Assembly (NCBI RefSeq): GCF_020832325.1
Contig: NZ_JAFIEU010000008.1
Span: 97,287-161,286, forward strand
DNA: 64,000 nucleotides
From: Lunatimonas sp.
GTDB lineage: Bacteria; Bacteroidota; Bacteroidia; Cytophagales; Cyclobacteriaceae
Reading direction: 5' to 3'
Part shown: piece by piece, positions 46,504-54,692 of the stretch
Layout of the letters: each line of letters starts with the position of its first letter
How positions within the stretch are numbered: the first letter of the stretch is position 1
Notes under the pieces: generated by a model
Databases searched by the model: none
What the model was told of the DNA's origin: nothing
What the model saw: only the letters and a program-made list of their open reading frames with translations
Made by a program: the position numbers and the translations under genes

Positions 46504-47271
46504 ATGAACGATTTAGTTAAATGTATCGGGGTGGTGTTGTGGTTTGGATTTTTGGGATTTTCCAGACCTACGCATGCGCAGGAAAGAAAAATCATCCACC
46601 TTGATGCACATTTTTTGCCCACAGAATCTGGAGAGGATGATCACACATACAGCAAAATCGTGACTGTCTCCGCCGAAGGGGAATTGGTAGAAAAAACCTA
46701 TGACCTGAATTATACGCTGGTTTCGGTAAAGAAATCCCTATTCGAGGAGTCTGAACCACTAGACCCGCTATGGGAGGAAGAAACCCATTATTCCTCGGAT
46801 GGAGTCCCAATGTATACGGAGTTTAAGTATCGGAAAGATAATGCCAAATACACCAAAGTTCTGGTGGATGAGAAACTAGTGCTCGACCTGATATGTGATA
46901 ATTCATTGTCCTGTGAAGGGACCTTTGTAGCACCTAGCGGAGAAGAGGAAACGGTAGACAGAGATATTTTTAAACCTAGTTTGCCTAGCGTTAAGGTTTG
47001 GCAGGAATTTTTAGCCAAAAATCTTTCCTATCCCCAATCCGCCAGAAATACCCGGACAGAAGGAGAAATTTGGATTGGACTGAAAATCGACGAATATGGG
47101 GAACAAGTGGAACGATTCATCGTAAACCGTGCATCCTCAGACCCCAGTTTGGTCAAAGAAGTGGAGCGGATATTGGATCGATACACAGGTGGCTTCGTAC
47201 CCGCTCGCACCATTTATGGGAATCCGACTGCCGCATGGATGTACCTTCCGATTCGCTTTCGCTTAGCTTAG
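46504..47271 (+). CDS. Exported TonB C-terminal-domain-like protein
   Basis: A 255-residue protein with signal peptide ending THAQE near residue 26. The C-terminal ~85 residues resemble the TonB C-domain: FLAKNLSYPQSARNTRTEGEIWIGLKIDEYGEQVERFIVNRASSDPSL, then an imperfect PARTIYGNPTAAWMYLPIRFRL. There is no N-terminal membrane anchor of classical TonB and no ExbBD nearby, so it is probably not an energy transducer for transport. Function unknown. Confidence 0.75.
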   Translation: MNDLVKCIGVVLWFGFLGFSRPTHAQERKIIHLDAHFLPTESGEDDHTYSKIVTVSAEGELVEKTYDLNYTLVSVKKSLFEESEPLDPLWEEETHYSSDGVPMYTEFKYRKDNAKYTKVLVDEKLVLDLICDNSLSCEGTFVAPSGEEETVDRDIFKPSLPSVKVWQEFLAKNLSYPQSARNTRTEGEIWIGLKIDEYGEQVERFIVNRASSDPSLVKEVERILDRYTGGFVPARTIYGNPTAAWMYLPIRFRLA

Positions 47272-47292
47272 GATATTTTTCCTTCTATTTAG

Positions 47293-47317
47293 AAATTATT
47301 TTTCAATCAAATAATTT
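47293..47317. terminator. AT-rich hairpin between convergent genes
   Basis: AAATTATTT (47293-47301) pairs perfectly with AAATAATTT (47309-47317). It lies between the TonB-like gene and the end of cydB. With no GC pairs it would be weak. Confidence 0.25.
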
Positions 47318-47348
47318 AGATACAAGAACGTGATAACAACCGATTGAG

Positions 47349-48386
47349 CTAGTATCCTTCTGACCCGGCATCTACCCTTCCCCAGAATGTGCGGTAAACG
47401 AAATAACTGTACAAGGCCACCAATGGACCACCTACAACCACAAATCCCATCATGATTTTTAGTGTTTTGGTGGAAGCAGCGGCGTTGTATATCGTTATGC
47501 TGTTTTCATGCACCTCATTTGACCAAAGCAATCTCGGGTAGAGCTCGAAAGCAACAATCACCAAAAGCAATGCAATGGTCAGACTGGTAAAGGCGAATGC
47601 CCAACCATACTTTTCTTTGCTCGCTAGCCTGGGTACGTTGGCGATACTTAAAAAGGCCAAAAAAGGAATCACAAACAAGATTTGATTTTCTTTGAACACT
47701 ACCAGCAAATGTTCCAAATTGAATAAACCATAAGCTGTGGTAATCAAATACGACACAATAAAAAAAGTCATGCCTTTGGTTAAGAATCCCTGCGCCCGAT
47801 TGTAGAGCTGCCCCTTGGTTTTCAATAGCAAATAAATTGCACCATGCATCATAAACAGCGCAAGACTGGTCACCCCTACCAATATGGAGAAGGGATTTAA
47901 AAATTCAAAGAAGCCCTTTCCTACATATTCAAAATTCTCATCCAGCGGCATCCCATTCAGGATATTGCCCAATACTACGCCTAATAGAAAAGCCAACATG
48001 ATACTGGATATGGAATAGCCCCAGTCCCACATTTTTCTCCACCAGGGCATTTCTTCCATATTTCTGAACTTGATGGAGATCCCTCTGAAAATGATAAATA
48101 ATAAGAACAGGATAAAAGGGGTGTACATCGCTGAAAACAACGTGCCATAGAATACAGGGAAACCCGCAAACAAGGTACCTCCTCCAATAACCAACCATAC
48201 CTCATTGCCATGCCAAGTAGGGTCAATGGCTTTCAAGGCAGTCTCCCGGCTGCTGTCCCTTCTAAAAAACATGTGCCAGGCTCCAGCCCCAAAATCAAAC
48301 CCATCAAGGATAGCATAGCCTGAAAAGAGACCTCCAACAACCAAAAACCACCAAGTAGGGTAATCTAATCCAAGTAACGTCTCCAT
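47349..48386 (-). CDS. cydB: Cytochrome bd oxidase subunit II
   Basis: A 345-residue polytopic protein of the quinol oxidase. N-terminal WWFLVVGGLFSGYAILDGFDFGAG and DPTWHGNEVWLVIGGGTLFAGFP are CydB signatures. It supports CydA, which holds the haems, in reducing O2 with electrons from quinol. It follows cydA after 6 nt. No small CydX-like ORF was noticed after it. Confidence 0.96.
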   Translation of the reverse strand: METLLGLDYPTWWFLVVGGLFSGYAILDGFDFGAGAWHMFFRRDSSRETALKAIDPTWHGNEVWLVIGGGTLFAGFPVFYGTLFSAMYTPFILFLLFIIFRGISIKFRNMEEMPWWRKMWDWGYSISSIMLAFLLGVVLGNILNGMPLDENFEYVGKGFFEFLNPFSILVGVTSLALFMMHGAIYLLLKTKGQLYNRAQGFLTKGMTFFIVSYLITTAYGLFNLEHLLVVFKENQILFVIPFLAFLSIANVPRLASKEKYGWAFAFTSLTIALLLVIVAFELYPRLLWSNEVHENSITIYNAAASTKTLKIMMGFVVVGGPLVALYSYFVYRTFWGRVDAGSEGY

Positions 48387-48392
48387 AGCTCT

Positions 48393-49772
48393 CTAGTTTT
48401 TAGAAATCACGTCTGCAATTTCCTTGTTCAAACTTCCTTCATCCAAGTCGATATCACTCGTTGGACCTTTCTTTATCGCCTTGTTCATCAAGTATATGAA
48501 AAGTAAGAAGAGTACGGCATATACTACGAAAAACAAGACTAAGGAGAACAGTACCTGATTGGCCTGCACGCTTTTAGAAAGTGCATCGGAGGTTCTCAAG
48601 AGACCATACACTACCCATGGCTGACGGCCCATCTCTGCTGCGAACCAACCAAACTGATTGGCCAATTGAGGCAAAATGGCGGTAAATACAAAGGTCCACA
48701 ACAGCCATTTGTTTTCGAAGAGTTTGCCTCGCTTCCATTGAACCAAAGCAAAGAGGCTCAGGGCGATCAAAAACATACCGATGGCGACCATCAGGTGGTA
48801 GAACTGAAAAACCGCATTCACCTGTGACGGACGATCTTCCTCTGGAAATGCATTGAGTCCTGTCACAGGAGTTCCAAAATCCTGATGTAGCATAAATGAC
48901 AACCCACCCGGAAGGCCAAGTCCGGTAACTTTTTGTTTTTCCTTGTCCACCCATCCAAATAAATAGAGATCAGCCGGCGCATAGGACTCAAAATGCCCTT
49001 CCATGGCAGCTAGTTTAGCTGGTTGATTTACTGCTACTCCCTCTGCAGAATGGTGCCCGGTAAACAATTGAGCCAAAGATGCTGCCGCGGCTACTACCAA
49101 GGTAATCTTAAACGCCTTTTGGGACATCAGTACAAATCTTCCTTTGAGAATGTAATAGGCATGCACGCTCAAAATTAAGAAAGCGCCCGCCAAGAAGGCA
49201 CCAAGCCAAACATGTGTAATGCGGTCTACGGAAGAAGGGTTGAAAACCATGGCCCAGAAATCCACAATCTCCGCCCGTGCATGCATCCCTTCACCGACTA
49301 TATGGTACCCTGCGGGTGTTTGCTGCCAGGAATTAGCCACTACGATCCAGACTGCTGAGAACATGGACCCTAAGAATACCGCCCATGTGGCTACAAGGTG
49401 TACCCCAGGTTTTACTTTATTCCAACCAAACAGAAGTATACCTAGTGCACTACTTTCCAAAGCGAATGCAAATATCCCCTCTGCAGCCAGCGCACTGCCA
49501 AAAATATCGCCCACGTACCGAGAATACGTTGCCCAATTCGTGCCGAATTCAAATTCCATCACAATGCCTGTGACCACACCTATGCCGAAGGTGATGGCAA
49601 AAATCTTCGTCCAAAACTTTGCCAATACTTCGTACTCTTTTTTTCTGGTCCGGATGTACATACTTTCAAACACAACCATCAAAAGACCTATTCCTATACT
49701 CAGAGGCGGATAGATATAGTGGAAGGCAACAGTAAAGGCAAATTGTATGCGGGATAAAATTTCTACATCCAT
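48393..49772 (-). CDS. cydA: Cytochrome bd oxidase subunit I
   Basis: A 459-residue haem-bearing subunit. RIQFAFTVAFHYIYPPLSIG contains the N-terminal haem-ligand histidine region, LLMVVFESMYIRT the second, and EMGRQPWVVYGLLRTSDALS the GRQPW motif after the Q-loop. The length implies a short Q-loop compared with the 522-residue E. coli protein. High-affinity oxygen use is the role. A Crp/Fnr-like palindrome upstream suggests oxygen- or redox-linked control. Confidence 0.96.
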   Translation of the reverse strand: MDVEILSRIQFAFTVAFHYIYPPLSIGIGLLMVVFESMYIRTRKKEYEVLAKFWTKIFAITFGIGVVTGIVMEFEFGTNWATYSRYVGDIFGSALAAEGIFAFALESSALGILLFGWNKVKPGVHLVATWAVFLGSMFSAVWIVVANSWQQTPAGYHIVGEGMHARAEIVDFWAMVFNPSSVDRITHVWLGAFLAGAFLILSVHAYYILKGRFVLMSQKAFKITLVVAAAASLAQLFTGHHSAEGVAVNQPAKLAAMEGHFESYAPADLYLFGWVDKEKQKVTGLGLPGGLSFMLHQDFGTPVTGLNAFPEEDRPSQVNAVFQFYHLMVAIGMFLIALSLFALVQWKRGKLFENKWLLWTFVFTAILPQLANQFGWFAAEMGRQPWVVYGLLRTSDALSKSVQANQVLFSLVLFFVVYAVLFLLFIYLMNKAIKKGPTSDIDLDEGSLNKEIADVISKN

Positions 49773-49840
49773 ACCAAAATAAGTTGAACGGTCTTTGAGT
49801 GCTTAGCTTCTAATAAAGGTATTGCGAGCCGGACCGTTGT

Positions 49841-49885
49841 CAATACTAACAAAAATCCTAACATTCGCAAGTGACCTGACTCACA
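49841..49885 (-). promoter_or_regulatory. Crp/Fnr-type site plus -7-like element upstream of cydAB
   Basis: On the minus strand TGTGAGTCAGGTCACT (49885-49870) is a TGTGA-N6-TCACT palindrome, one base off consensus. TAGTATTG (49848-49841) is a 7/8 match to TAnnTTTG. Centre-to--7 distance is 29.5 nt, the same geometry as at the dab promoter. The cydA ATG is 68 nt beyond the -7. Confidence 0.55.
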
Positions 49886-49936
49886 CAAGCCCGCACTTCT
49901 AAAAGAAAACACGTTGGTTTCATCGAATCCCTCAAA

Positions 49937-50893
49937 TCATAAAGTAAAGACATTATTACCAGACTTTTTGCCAATGAACTTGACCAAAGTAAGGGAAAAT
50001 CTACCTTTTGCTTCAATCGTCACGTGCGCATCACTGTTGAAGTCCTGGACCAAGGGGTTTTGAAAGTTGCCATGCAGCATCCAAGTTCCTGTCTGTACCT
50101 GAAGTCCGATCTGAGCCATCGTGAGCCTACCTCCACTATTCCCTTGTAAGAAGCCCTCAAAGGTATGTTGTCCGCCATGCTCGTGGTATAGCCCCGCAAC
50201 TGGAATCAGCTGCGTATTTCCCTTTTTTGTCATGTAAAAAACACTTGCCTGGGTATTGTATTGGTTACCGAACCGGTAGTTCTGTGAGTTGGCGGTATTG
50301 ACTTTGTATACGGCTTCCAGATTGATTCCCCACCGATTTTTCATTGAGGTGTAGTTTGCTAGGGCCAAGTAATCCCAAGATCCACTTCCCAATTGAAAAT
50401 TTGGATTGATCAACTGCGCGGATTGTGCGTATTCAAAATGTGCAAGAGGTGCTTTGATGCCTCCACCTATCCACAGATTGTGCAACCAAGCGTCCATGGG
50501 ATTTCCTTTCTGATCAATTAGCTTATAATTCAACATGGCCATGGGATCTCCCAACCCGCTCAATTGCTCTTTTTCGTGACTGCCATTCATCCGATTGTAC
50601 ATATAGGGAAGGATAGCGTTTATCTGAAGTCGTTCTTTCAACGCAATACGTCCCATAAAATCCATTCTTTGGTACAGGTCATTGGAAAACTCCAGTTCCC
50701 CGCCGTGCATCATGTCGGCGTAGAAGTGGGCTCTGGAATATTTCAAACCGACGAAGTGTGCCTCGTTCTGAGGAATGATTCCGAAATTGAAACCTCCCAA
50801 TGCACAGCCACAGGCATCACAAGCAAAAGCGCTGTTTTGGGCATTGATAATCAACAGCTGCATGGCGATAAGGTATTTGAATAGTTTAGTCAT
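49937..50893 (-). CDS. Exported CDACGCA beta-barrel-like protein
   Basis: A 318-residue protein with a signal peptide and a mature N-terminus beginning FACDACGCALGG, three cysteines in seven residues. The remainder is beta-rich with aromatic strand ends (LEAVYKVNTANSQNYRFGNQYN) and a C-terminus RFSLTLVKFIG, which looks like an outer-membrane barrel. No catalytic motif seen. It overlaps the MbnH-like gene by 8 nt and is the last gene of the copper-type cluster. The Cys cluster could bind copper at the periplasmic face. Confidence 0.75.
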   Translation of the reverse strand: MTKLFKYLIAMQLLIINAQNSAFACDACGCALGGFNFGIIPQNEAHFVGLKYSRAHFYADMMHGGELEFSNDLYQRMDFMGRIALKERLQINAILPYMYNRMNGSHEKEQLSGLGDPMAMLNYKLIDQKGNPMDAWLHNLWIGGGIKAPLAHFEYAQSAQLINPNFQLGSGSWDYLALANYTSMKNRWGINLEAVYKVNTANSQNYRFGNQYNTQASVFYMTKKGNTQLIPVAGLYHEHGGQHTFEGFLQGNSGGRLTMAQIGLQVQTGTWMLHGNFQNPLVQDFNSDAHVTIEAKGRFSLTLVKFIGKKSGNNVFTL

Positions 50894-51962
50894 TGGAGTT
50901 AAAGAAAATGGGATTGGAAAGGAAAGGATGGTCTGTAAGTGTATGAAGGAATGCGATTACTTTTTCCTTATCGTCCGCGGACATTTGGATCGTTGGTCGG
51001 CCGTCGGAAAAGACAAGGGGATCAATATTGACTTGATCTTCTACGCCGTCTGTATAGTGATCAAGAACCTGCTTTAGCGTCTCAAACCGGGCATTGTGCA
51101 TATAGGGGCTAGTCACTTCGATGTTTCGCAGAGAAGGTACCTTGAATTTGGCCCTATCCTGGGGGACTTCGGTAACCAACTCTCTACCCAAGTCTGTGAT
51201 TCTCGCTTGTACACCGTTGTTGCGATAACTCAAATCGGTAAACAATGGCTCTTGATGGCAGCTTTCACAGTGCCTTCTAAATAAGGCAAGACCCTCCAGT
51301 TCGACGGTGTTAAGAGCTTGGATATCTCCGTTTATGTAATGATCATACTTGGTATTCGCAGATACCATCATGACCATAAACTGACTGAGCGCATGTAGCA
51401 CGTAGGGGCCTGCTACCTCTTCTATACCAAATGCTTCTCTGAACTTTTCAGGGTATTTTGGATGCCGTCGGATTCTATCTACAACCTCCTCAAAACTCAG
51501 ATCCATCTCAATCTCCGATTCGAACGCTAAAATAGGTGCAAAATCCAGGTGAGTAACCCCTCCATCCCAGAAGAACTCCCTGTGAAAGGCCAGATTAAAC
51601 AAAGGAGGTGCATTTCGCTTTCCATCCCGATCTTCCACGCCAAAACTAAAGGGATGCAGCCAGGTATCGGCAAAGGCATGACCTTGGACATGACAGGAAG
51701 AACAGGAAACCGAGCCATCTCTCGACAGTCCTGGATCAAAGAAAAGGGCTCTACCCAACTGAAAGCCTGCCTCCGTCACCGAATTGTTTCGAAACGTGTA
51801 ACTCGGTTCCGGAAAATGAACCGGCTTTTGAAAGTGCAGTCGGTCCCCTAGGGGCGTCTCTCCGAGGGACTGGCACCCAGCCAAAATGATCCAAAGGAAC
51901 AACAAGAGAACAGGCTCGTAGAGCCTGTCTCTTTTGAAAAGTTGATCAATCATCTTGTTCAC
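50886..51962 (-). CDS. MbnH/MauG-like dihaem peroxidase lipoprotein
   Basis: A 358-residue protein of the dihaem cytochrome c peroxidase/MauG superfamily. Two haem c sites: CSSCH in SCSSCHVQGHAFAD and CESCH in RRHCESCHQEPLF. The N-terminus has a lipobox IILAGCQS. The frame starts with GTG 51962 overlapping the previous stop (GTGA); ATG 51953 gives a cleaner lipoprotein signal. Its pairing with an MbnP-like gene is the layout of MbnH-MbnP, where MbnH oxidises a tryptophan of MbnP to kynurenine to create a copper site. Ordinary peroxidase function is the alternative. Confidence 0.87.
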   Translation of the reverse strand: MNKMIDQLFKRDRLYEPVLLLFLWIILAGCQSLGETPLGDRLHFQKPVHFPEPSYTFRNNSVTEAGFQLGRALFFDPGLSRDGSVSCSSCHVQGHAFADTWLHPFSFGVEDRDGKRNAPPLFNLAFHREFFWDGGVTHLDFAPILAFESEIEMDLSFEEVVDRIRRHPKYPEKFREAFGIEEVAGPYVLHALSQFMVMMVSANTKYDHYINGDIQALNTVELEGLALFRRHCESCHQEPLFTDLSYRNNGVQARITDLGRELVTEVPQDRAKFKVPSLRNIEVTSPYMHNARFETLKQVLDHYTDGVEDQVNIDPLVFSDGRPTIQMSADDKEKVIAFLHTLTDHPFLSNPIFFNSND

Positions 51963-52795
51963 TGATGGGTATGATCTACGATGAATGCATTGTTTATCCG
52001 CTGGGCAAATGATACCCCTTCAGACGGTGAATGAATGTTATTCTGAATGGTAAAATCAGCATCCCCGAGCACTTTTAGTAAATCCATATGAATATGCGGA
52101 GATGGTCTCAGGGTCTCATTTACTCGAACGGTGGCGTCAAACAGCAAGGATACTTCCACATTGTTGTCAAAGAATCGTTGTGGATTCTCGTCGATGGCAG
52201 GAATATTTTTCCATCCGCCAATATGCAATCTAAGTCGTTGCTCGTCCCTAGGAGAGACCGGTGAATGGCCTTCGAGCAAGTAATGAATAAAACCAGAATT
52301 CCAATTCCAAAACCATCCTCCGGCCGCACGATCCAAAATGCCACCAACGGCGCCCTCCTGTATGCCATCTTCTCGTACACCAAGGGTAAATATAATTTTG
52401 TTGTACTGACCGGCAGGAACGCCTTTCAAGTGGATGTTATACGTTTCAGGTTCACCCTGTATTACCCGGTAATATCCTTTTAGCTGACTCGCATCAGCTG
52501 TGGCATTCATTTCATCCACGAACAGCTCCCCATTTGGTCCCTCCAGCTTTACGTGGCTGATGTAATAGCCAAATTGAGTTATATTGAAAGGTTGTCCATT
52601 TTGATTGGAATACCGAAAGTTAGTGCTTCCCACGTTGTCCAATACCAAGGTTTGATTTCCTACGTAATTGTCAAATTTGACAATCATCTCTCCGGTCTGC
52701 TCCGAAATTGGCCCCTCGCTTTCTTGGCAGGAGAAAAACACAACGGATATCAGCATACAGGAGTATGTGTAATGCAATAGTCTTGAATAATTCAT
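51959..52795 (-). CDS. MbnP-like copper-binding lipoprotein
   Basis: A 278-residue lipoprotein, lipobox VVFFSCQE. MIVKFDNYVGNQTLVLD at the N-terminus, QFGYYISHVKLEG, YNIHLKGVPAGQYNKIIFTLGV and the aromatic WFWNWNSGFIHY are typical of the MbnP domain. The C-terminus ends DHTHQ. WFWNW supplies several tryptophans, one of which may be converted to kynurenine by the downstream dihaem enzyme. Translation of the latter is coupled by a 4-nt overlap. Presumed periplasmic copper capture. Confidence 0.85.
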   Translation of the reverse strand: MNYSRLLHYTYSCMLISVVFFSCQESEGPISEQTGEMIVKFDNYVGNQTLVLDNVGSTNFRYSNQNGQPFNITQFGYYISHVKLEGPNGELFVDEMNATADASQLKGYYRVIQGEPETYNIHLKGVPAGQYNKIIFTLGVREDGIQEGAVGGILDRAAGGWFWNWNSGFIHYLLEGHSPVSPRDEQRLRLHIGGWKNIPAIDENPQRFFDNNVEVSLLFDATVRVNETLRPSPHIHMDLLKVLGDADFTIQNNIHSPSEGVSFAQRINNAFIVDHTHQ

Positions 52796-52936
52796 AATTT
52801 AAATGTCATTTTTGAAGCCCACAAAGCAGGCGAATTTCTGTAAATAGGGGATTGTTGTCCAACTTGTGACAAAGCGGATAGCAGGCATCTGGTATACTTG
52901 ATGCCGGTTTGAACATCGGACTCAACGCGGATAGTC

Positions 52937-53320
52937 CTACAAGAAAGCGCCCTGTTTTGGGGGTTTGTCTTGAGCGAAAAAGTAGTCTTGTAACGAAAAG
53001 TCCTGAACCTCGGCAATATGCTCCGCCACGAAAGAGACCGCTATCAGGCACATAGTGGATTGTGCCTCTTGAAGTATGAATAAGTTAAAGTCAGCCCGAA
53101 AATCCATCCAGTCCGAAGCTTGTTTTTCCGTGGCCTTGTCTAGTTGCTTGTCCAGGAAGCAATGCCCCTCACAGGTTGACATGGGGATGTCCTTATTTTC
53201 ACAAAACATCTCCGAAATAAAGGAGCGGTTCAGCTGAAAATTCACACAAATAACGGAATAGACCATACTGTTAAGTATGACCATCCAAGCCATTGAAACG
53301 ATAAAAAGGGAACGTACCAT
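52937..53320 (-). CDS. Small CxGxC membrane protein (copy 2)
   Basis: A 127-residue protein with an N-terminal hydrophobic helix (LFIVSMAWMVILNSMVYSVICVNFQLN). A cysteine motif STCEGHCFLDKQLDKATEK follows at ~48, and the tail ends PPKQGAFL. It is a paralogue of the next gene upstream on this strand: both have FxxNK/FCENK, CxGxC(F/Y)L, QL-charged helix and a terminal PPK. The cysteines and neighbourhood suggest a copper-related role. Family not named. Confidence 0.65.
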   Translation of the reverse strand: MVRSLFIVSMAWMVILNSMVYSVICVNFQLNRSFISEMFCENKDIPMSTCEGHCFLDKQLDKATEKQASDWMDFRADFNLFILQEAQSTMCLIAVSFVAEHIAEVQDFSLQDYFFAQDKPPKQGAFL

Positions 53321-53416
53321 CGATTATCCCAATCTTGCTAGAATCAGACACAAAAGGTGAAATTCGTGAAAAATAGAGATCTACCACCTAAATGGTGAGA
53401 CCATACACAAAAAAAA

Positions 53417-53791
53417 CTAAATCTTGGGAGGGGTTTCTATAGTAGCAAAAAAGGAAGATACGAAATGACTGGATCGCACGCCCCGATGGGAAATCTCATA
53501 AAACGTAAAAGAAAAGATGTCCAATGAAATGGGCGTGTTAGCAATAAATTGCCCAAAATCAACCGAAAAAGTATGCCGGCTTTCTTGTTCTCGTTTTTCT
53601 TTTTCTGCCTTTAACTGCTGGGCCAGGTAGCATTTTCCATCACACTGAAGCTCTGGTTGTGACTTGTTGATGCAAAAATTTTCAATGATGGTTGCCTTAT
53701 TCAATACATAGGAACCCTGAATCACGGAATAAACCATCCCGTTAAGCAGCAAAAGTGTAACCAAGGATATGTGAAAAAGGGATCTCAACAT
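53417..53791 (-). CDS. Small CxGxC membrane protein (copy 1)
   Basis: A 124-residue protein, helix LFHISLVTLLLLNGMVYSVIQGSYVLN, then FCINKSQPELQCDGKCYLAQQLKAEKEKR. It parallels the 127-residue protein at 52937-53320 from the opening (M-R-SLF-S-GMVYSV) to the terminal PPK. Tandem duplication at the head of the copper-type cluster. Confidence 0.65.
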   Translation of the reverse strand: MLRSLFHISLVTLLLLNGMVYSVIQGSYVLNKATIIENFCINKSQPELQCDGKCYLAQQLKAEKEKREQESRHTFSVDFGQFIANTPISLDIFSFTFYEISHRGVRSSHFVSSFFATIETPPKI

Positions 53792-53847
53792 GGACTACAA
53801 AGGTAGAAATCAAAATAGGATTTCCCAACATGTTTCGAATATCTGGC

Positions 53848-54128
53848 TTAACAGGCATATGCAGGTCGTAGCCTTCTGTGAAGAAATATAATACCATCTT
53901 CTTGTTCAGTGTCCGTTACATTGGTTTCTTTGTCGGATCCCACCGGCTTAAACTTGGCCTTCATTTTTCCATCTGTTTTTTCAATGATCAAGTGAACATT
54001 GACGTTATCCTGAGGGGTGTCTTTCACGGTTAGGTCCCAAGTGCTACAAGCTTTTCGCTGTCCTTGGCCATCACACCAGCAAAAACTCCCATGAATAAAA
54101 AAGCGGTTAAGGAATAGTGTTTTTTCAT
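53848..54128 (-). pseudogene. Frameshifted gene for a small exported protein
   Basis: ATG 54128 starts MKKHYSLTAFLFMGVFAGVMA, a good signal peptide, but the frame stops at 54030 after 32 codons. A different minus-strand frame carries on with CSTWDLTVKDTPQDNVNVHL, then IIEKTDGKMKAKFKPVGSD, and ends at 53848. The two halves look like one small beta-rich secreted protein broken by a single-base indel near 54040-54080. A sequencing error would give the same picture. Confidence 0.55.
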
Positions 54129-54230
54129 GCTTTTTGAGTTAATTTTTTCGGCTAAAAATACCTCCAAAAGTCACCATAACGAATACTACGACCGTCAAAG
54201 GCTCTAACTTGACAAGAGAGCTGCCTACAT

Positions 54231-54668
54231 TCACTCCCCGTACTTCAGTACAATTGCCAACTGCCCGGCATGATAGGCCGTATGAGTTGTAATCCGTCCC
54301 AAAGCTGCGGCTTTGGTCTTTTCTCCAAACTCTTGGGTTTTGATAACTGCTTCCCAATCTTGCTGACTGTTGATGGCTTTTTCCAGTTGCTTCCCTGCTT
54401 CTTCTACCAAAGCCATTAAGGCACCTAAATCCCTCCATTCACCAGTATCTTTTCCAACTTTTAAGGTTTGAGCATCAACTTTTACATCCATATTCCCAAA
54501 AACATTCTTTGCAAAAAGCAATTCCACTTCTGCAATATGGCGAATCAGAAAGCCAACAGAATTGGGAGAATCTCCTAGTTTCTTGCTCAGATCCTCAGGT
54601 GTGATCTTGGCCAATTGATTGATAAACCGTGTTCGGCCTTCTTTCCAGAGTTCGATAAATGATGTCAT
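54231..54668 (-). CDS. DinB-family four-helix protein
   Basis: A 145-residue protein. FLIRHIAEVELLF and the C-terminal ITTHTAYHAGQLAIVLK carry the DinB-type metal-binding histidines. Family members include metal-dependent thiol transferases and many of unknown function. It lies 24 nt after the AlsD-FmdE gene, in the same direction, so may be co-transcribed. Confidence 0.85.
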   Translation of the reverse strand: MTSFIELWKEGRTRFINQLAKITPEDLSKKLGDSPNSVGFLIRHIAEVELLFAKNVFGNMDVKVDAQTLKVGKDTGEWRDLGALMALVEEAGKQLEKAINSQQDWEAVIKTQEFGEKTKAAALGRITTHTAYHAGQLAIVLKYGE

Positions 54669-54692
54669 AGTTCAGGTATTTTGGTTTATTAT

